DNA of 64,000 nucleotides from assembly GCA_963726005.1 (NCBI GenBank), contig CAVSAT010000001.1:558001-622000 (forward strand). Direction: 5' to 3'. Below the pieces are notes generated by a model. It was not told the origin of the DNA and made no database searches. It worked only from the letters and a program-made list of their open reading frames with translations. The DNA is from Bog-473 sp963726005 (GTDB lineage: Bacteria > Actinomycetota > Acidimicrobiia > Acidimicrobiales > RAAP-2). The position numbers and the translations under genes were made by a program. Below, one piece after another: positions 61,827 to 64,000 of this stretch (the stretch's first letter is position 1; every line of letters starts with the position of its first letter).

Positions 61827-62183
61827 TCAGCCGCGGCCCGCAGCCTCCCGGATCGCCTCGGCGGTCGCCGGCGCGTCGTCGGACGTGACGACCAGGCGCC
61901 CAAATTCGGCGCCCCCCAACTCGACCACGACCGCCGGGCCGGTGCCGTGGACGGCGGCAAAGTCTTTCCCGAAGCTGCCCCGGCGCGTCCCCACGGCGAT
62001 CACGTCGGGAACACCGGTCCCCGGGGCCCGCAGGCCGCGCAGTTCGGGCCAGGGGTCGTCGACCACGCGGACGGCGGTGACCGCGGAGAGCGGCACGCGG
62101 ATGTCGGAGTGGAACCCCTCCGCCTTCTCGAGTGCGTGGAGGTGGAGAACCAGTTCGTTGCCTTCGGGACGCAGCTCGGCCAC
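61827..62183 (-). CDS. Hypothetical PH-like protein
   Basis: 118 aa. ELRPEGNELVLHLHALEKAEGFHSDIRVPLSAVTAVRVVDDPWPELRGLRAPGTGVPDVIAVGTRRG and FGKDFAAVHGTGPAVVVELGGAEFGRLVVTSDDAPATAEAIREAAG are beta strands followed by a helix, much like small PH-type domains frequent in actinobacteria. No catalytic residues. Divergent from the HAD gene, 37 bp apart. Confidence 0.65.
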   Translation of the reverse strand: MAELRPEGNELVLHLHALEKAEGFHSDIRVPLSAVTAVRVVDDPWPELRGLRAPGTGVPDVIAVGTRRGSFGKDFAAVHGTGPAVVVELGGAEFGRLVVTSDDAPATAEAIREAAGRG

Positions 62184-62220
62184 GGGTCCACCCTACGGAC
62201 GGCGGTTAGCCTCGGCGTCG

Positions 62221-63000
62221 ATGTGGCCGCCACCGCCCGAGGGGACCTGGGTGATCGACCTCGATGGTGTCGTGTGGCTCACGGGGCGTCCCATCCCCGG
62301 CGTGGACGAGGCCGTGGCCCGACTGCGCGGCGCGGGGGTCAGGGTGTTGTTCGCCACCAACAACTCGGCGCCGACGCGCGCCGAGCTGCACCGGAGCCTC
62401 GCCCGGTGCGGCATCACCGCGGACGACCGCGACGTTCTCAGCTCGGCCGACGTCGCCGCTGGCATGCTCGCCCCCGGCTCGTCGGCCGTCGTGCTGGGTG
62501 GCGACGGCGTGGTCGAGGCGCTTGGCCGCCGGGGGGTCGAGGTCGTGCCTGCTGGGCCGGCGGACGCCGTGGTCGTCGGTTGGACGCGGTCGTTCAGCTT
62601 CGACACCCTTGCGCGCGCCTCGAGTGCGGTGCGGGCCGGCGCCCGGCTGGTCGGGACCAACGAGGACCCGACGTTCCCGACCCCCGACGGCCTGCTCCCG
62701 GGCGGCGGGGCCATCCTGGCGGCGGTGGCGACCGCGGCCGAGGCGAAGCCCGAGGTGGCCGGCAAGCCGCACCGCCCGACCGCCGACGCCATCACCGGCC
62801 TGGTGGCGCTGGGGGAGCTGCGCGTCATGGTGGGGGATCGCCCCGCCACCGACGGCGCCCTGGCCACCCAGCTCGGCATCGCCTTCGCCCTGGTGCTGTC
62901 GGGGGTGACCCGTGAGGGGCGCGTCCCTGCGGGAGCTGACCCGGCCGTCGTGGCCCCCGACCTGGTGACACTGGTGCGAACGACGCTCGACGGAACGTAA
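62221..63000 (+). CDS. HAD-family (NagD-like) hydrolase
   Basis: 259 aa from ATG 62221. TWVIDLDGVVWLTGRPIPGVDEAVARLRGAGVRVLFATNNSAPTR contains the nucleophile DxD and the TNNS motif II of type IIA HAD phosphatases. GKPHRPTADAI has the motif III lysine (GKP), and MVGDRPATDGALATQLGI the motif IV acidic pair. Substrates of relatives are sugar or nucleotide monophosphates. An upstream in-frame extension to 61777 is not supported. Confidence 0.88.
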   Translation: MWPPPPEGTWVIDLDGVVWLTGRPIPGVDEAVARLRGAGVRVLFATNNSAPTRAELHRSLARCGITADDRDVLSSADVAAGMLAPGSSAVVLGGDGVVEALGRRGVEVVPAGPADAVVVGWTRSFSFDTLARASSAVRAGARLVGTNEDPTFPTPDGLLPGGGAILAAVATAAEAKPEVAGKPHRPTADAITGLVALGELRVMVGDRPATDGALATQLGIAFALVLSGVTREGRVPAGADPAVVAPDLVTLVRTTLDGT

Positions 63001-63044
63001 AATAACTGCTTGCTCTCAGCTAGCACTTGAGATACTCTTGTTGC

Positions 63045-63650
63045 ATGGCTAGCAATGAGCGAATCCGCAAGTACCTCGACGCGGGGACGGTCCTCGGGCA
63101 GGTCAGCCGTGGCCGTGCCGAGGAGATCGTGCGAGAATTGGTGAACGCCGGAGACATCCAGCGCGGCCAGGCACAGGAGTGGGTGGACAATTTGGTGGAG
63201 CGGAGCCGCAAGACCAGTGACCAGGTGCTCGAGCTGGTGCGCCACGAGGTGACCACCCAGCTCAACCGGATGGACGGGAAGTCCCTCGAGGCCATCGCGA
63301 GCCAGGTCGCGGACATCTTGAAGAAGTCGGCGGAGGCGGGGCGCAGCGCGACCAAGGACGTCACCACGCAGGCGACGAAGACGGCCAAGGGCGTCAGCAC
63401 ACAGGCCAGCAAGACGGCCAAGGGTGTCAGCACACAGGCCAGCAAGACGGCCAAGGGTGTCACCAAGCAGGCCACCAAGACCGCCAAGGACGTTACGGCG
63501 CAGGCCGGGAAGACCGCGACGCGGGCCCGCGCCGCCGCCACGAAGGTGGCCCCGGAGCGGCGCACCGCCCGCCACAAGGCCGACGACCACACGAACGCGT
63601 CCAAGAAGTCGCACGGCGCGAACAAGGCGGACAAGAAGGCCGCCAGCTGA
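63045..63650 (+). CDS. Phasin/histone-H1-like repeat protein
   Basis: 201 aa from ATG 63045. Residues 1-100 form a helical domain: NERIRKYLDAGTVLGQVSRGRAEEIVRELVNAGDIQRGQAQEWVDNLVERSRKT with conserved EEIVRELVNAGDI, similar to small phasin-like proteins of actinobacteria. Residues about 105-200 are Lys/Ala/Thr repeats of 11 residues (TQASKTAKGVS), giving a basic tail able to bind DNA or polyphosphate. It stands just before tlyA, as in related genomes. Confidence 0.75.
   Translation: MASNERIRKYLDAGTVLGQVSRGRAEEIVRELVNAGDIQRGQAQEWVDNLVERSRKTSDQVLELVRHEVTTQLNRMDGKSLEAIASQVADILKKSAEAGRSATKDVTTQATKTAKGVSTQASKTAKGVSTQASKTAKGVTKQATKTAKDVTAQAGKTATRARAAATKVAPERRTARHKADDHTNASKKSHGANKADKKAAS
63366..63497 (+). 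repeat. 33-bp tandem repeats in the repeat-protein gene
   Basis: Four in-frame units of 33 bp (TQATKTAKGVS, TQASKTAKGVS twice, KQATKTAKDVT), the middle two nearly identical in DNA; a fifth unit is degenerate. Repeat number could vary between strains. Confidence 0.8.
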
Positions 63651-64000
63651 GTAGCGGGGCCCGACGCCGGCTCGACAACGAGCTCGTGCGGCGCGGCGTG
63701 GTGCCCACGAGGCAGGAGGCCCAGGCGGCCATCGCCGCCGGCAGCGTCCTCGTCTCGGGAGTCCTGGCCGAGAAGGCGGCACGCCTCGTTGCCCCGGACG
63801 AGCCGGTGGTCCTGCTGGGTCCCTCCTCGCCGTTCGTGGGCCGCGGCGGCTTCAAACTCGAGGCGGCCCTCACCCGCTTCGACGTCCCCGTCAGCGGCCG
63901 GCGAGCCCTCGATGCAGGTGCGTCGACCGGCGGCTTCACCGATTGCCTGCTCCAGCGCGGCGCGGCCCACGTCTATGCGGTCGATGTCGGCCACGGCCAA
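63647..64000 (+). CDS. tlyA: TlyA-family rRNA (cytidine-2'-O) methyltransferase, 5' part
   Basis: Runs off the window. RRRLDNELVRRGVVPTRQEAQAAIAAGSVLVSGVLAEKAARLV is the S4-like RNA-binding domain. FVGRGGFKLEAALTRFDVPVSGRRALDAGASTGGFTDCLLQRGAAHVYAVDVGHGQ is the FtsJ-like SAM-binding start. It 2'-O-methylates cytidines of 16S and 23S rRNA. The frame has no ATG, GTG or TTG before the S4 domain. CTG at 63647, overlapping the previous stop as CTGA, is the only candidate in the position where other junctions here use GTGA. Confidence 0.82.
   Translation, partial: MSSGARRRLDNELVRRGVVPTRQEAQAAIAAGSVLVSGVLAEKAARLVAPDEPVVLLGPSSPFVGRGGFKLEAALTRFDVPVSGRRALDAGASTGGFTDCLLQRGAAHVYAVDVGHGQ

Noticed and set aside
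63001..63044. CIRCE-like (HrcA) element before the repeat-protein gene
   Set aside because: Only TAGCACT-like half-site similarity; the required second half and spacing are absent.

Overview
The window is high-G+C actinobacterial DNA. A gap-pgk-tpiA-secG cluster behind a YvcK/GlmR-type gene, F420-dependent LLM oxidoreductases, a WhiB protein, a Lys-rich Ku, a GT87 mannosyltransferase and secreted proteins with GYWLVxSDGGIF repeats together suggest class Acidimicrobiia (inference; no marker in the window proves it). Both ends are compact core genome: central carbon metabolism at 1-5.7 kb, and Ku, a pyruvate/branched-chain dehydrogenase operon, CBS, HAD and TlyA genes at 55.7-64 kb. The middle, about 6-48 kb, is loosely packed accessory DNA with many broken genes.

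6.1-18.9 kb is a tRNA-Leu(GAG) integration hotspot. The 3' half of the tRNA (6139-6192) is repeated at 17769-17821, and its last 20 bp are repeated at 11576-11595. This gives two abutting elements in tandem. Element 1 (about 6.2-11.6 kb) has a large serine recombinase with one in-frame amber codon, a Rep_trans/MOB_T-like initiator, a small HTH-like protein, a cluster of inverted repeats that could be an origin, and a 580-aa membrane protein as cargo. Element 2 (about 11.6-17.8 kb) has only the C-terminal remnant of a recombinase plus small unknown genes and hairpins. Beyond it, a duplicated 250-bp segment and another recombinase tail (18.4-18.9 kb) look like the wreck of a third element.

19-48 kb holds a frameshifted aminoglycoside phosphotransferase, an ArsR-SRPBCC-DHFR-like operon, a frameshifted OLD-family ATPase/nuclease, a PQQ-type propeller lipoprotein and a decayed rhodanese-CBS gene. 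These are followed by a pair of membrane-anchored proteins sharing a TCLGG module (one fused to a GH43 domain), membrane proteins and an LLM oxidoreductase. At 36-41 kb are three paralogues of a helical NPCP module: one fused to PilZ, one overlapping a WhiB gene, one alone. The latter two carry a conserved hairpin-bearing leader. Then come AhpD, TolB-like, FMN reductase, SnoaL-like and SDR genes, and an arsenic cluster (arsR facing arsI-aquaporin-arsC) in which aquaporin and arsC are each broken by one extra base.

48.5-55.7 kb is a cell-surface region: two secreted proteins ending in GYWLVxSDGGIF repeats flank a GT87 mannosyltransferase and a frameshifted O-antigen-ligase-like gene. In the right-hand core, a perfect SOS-box palindrome (60809-60824) lies directly upstream of a 58-aa coiled-coil gene. 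The many single-base lesions sit in accessory genes while the metabolic genes are intact, which favours real gene decay over poor sequence, although assembly error in individual cases cannot be excluded.
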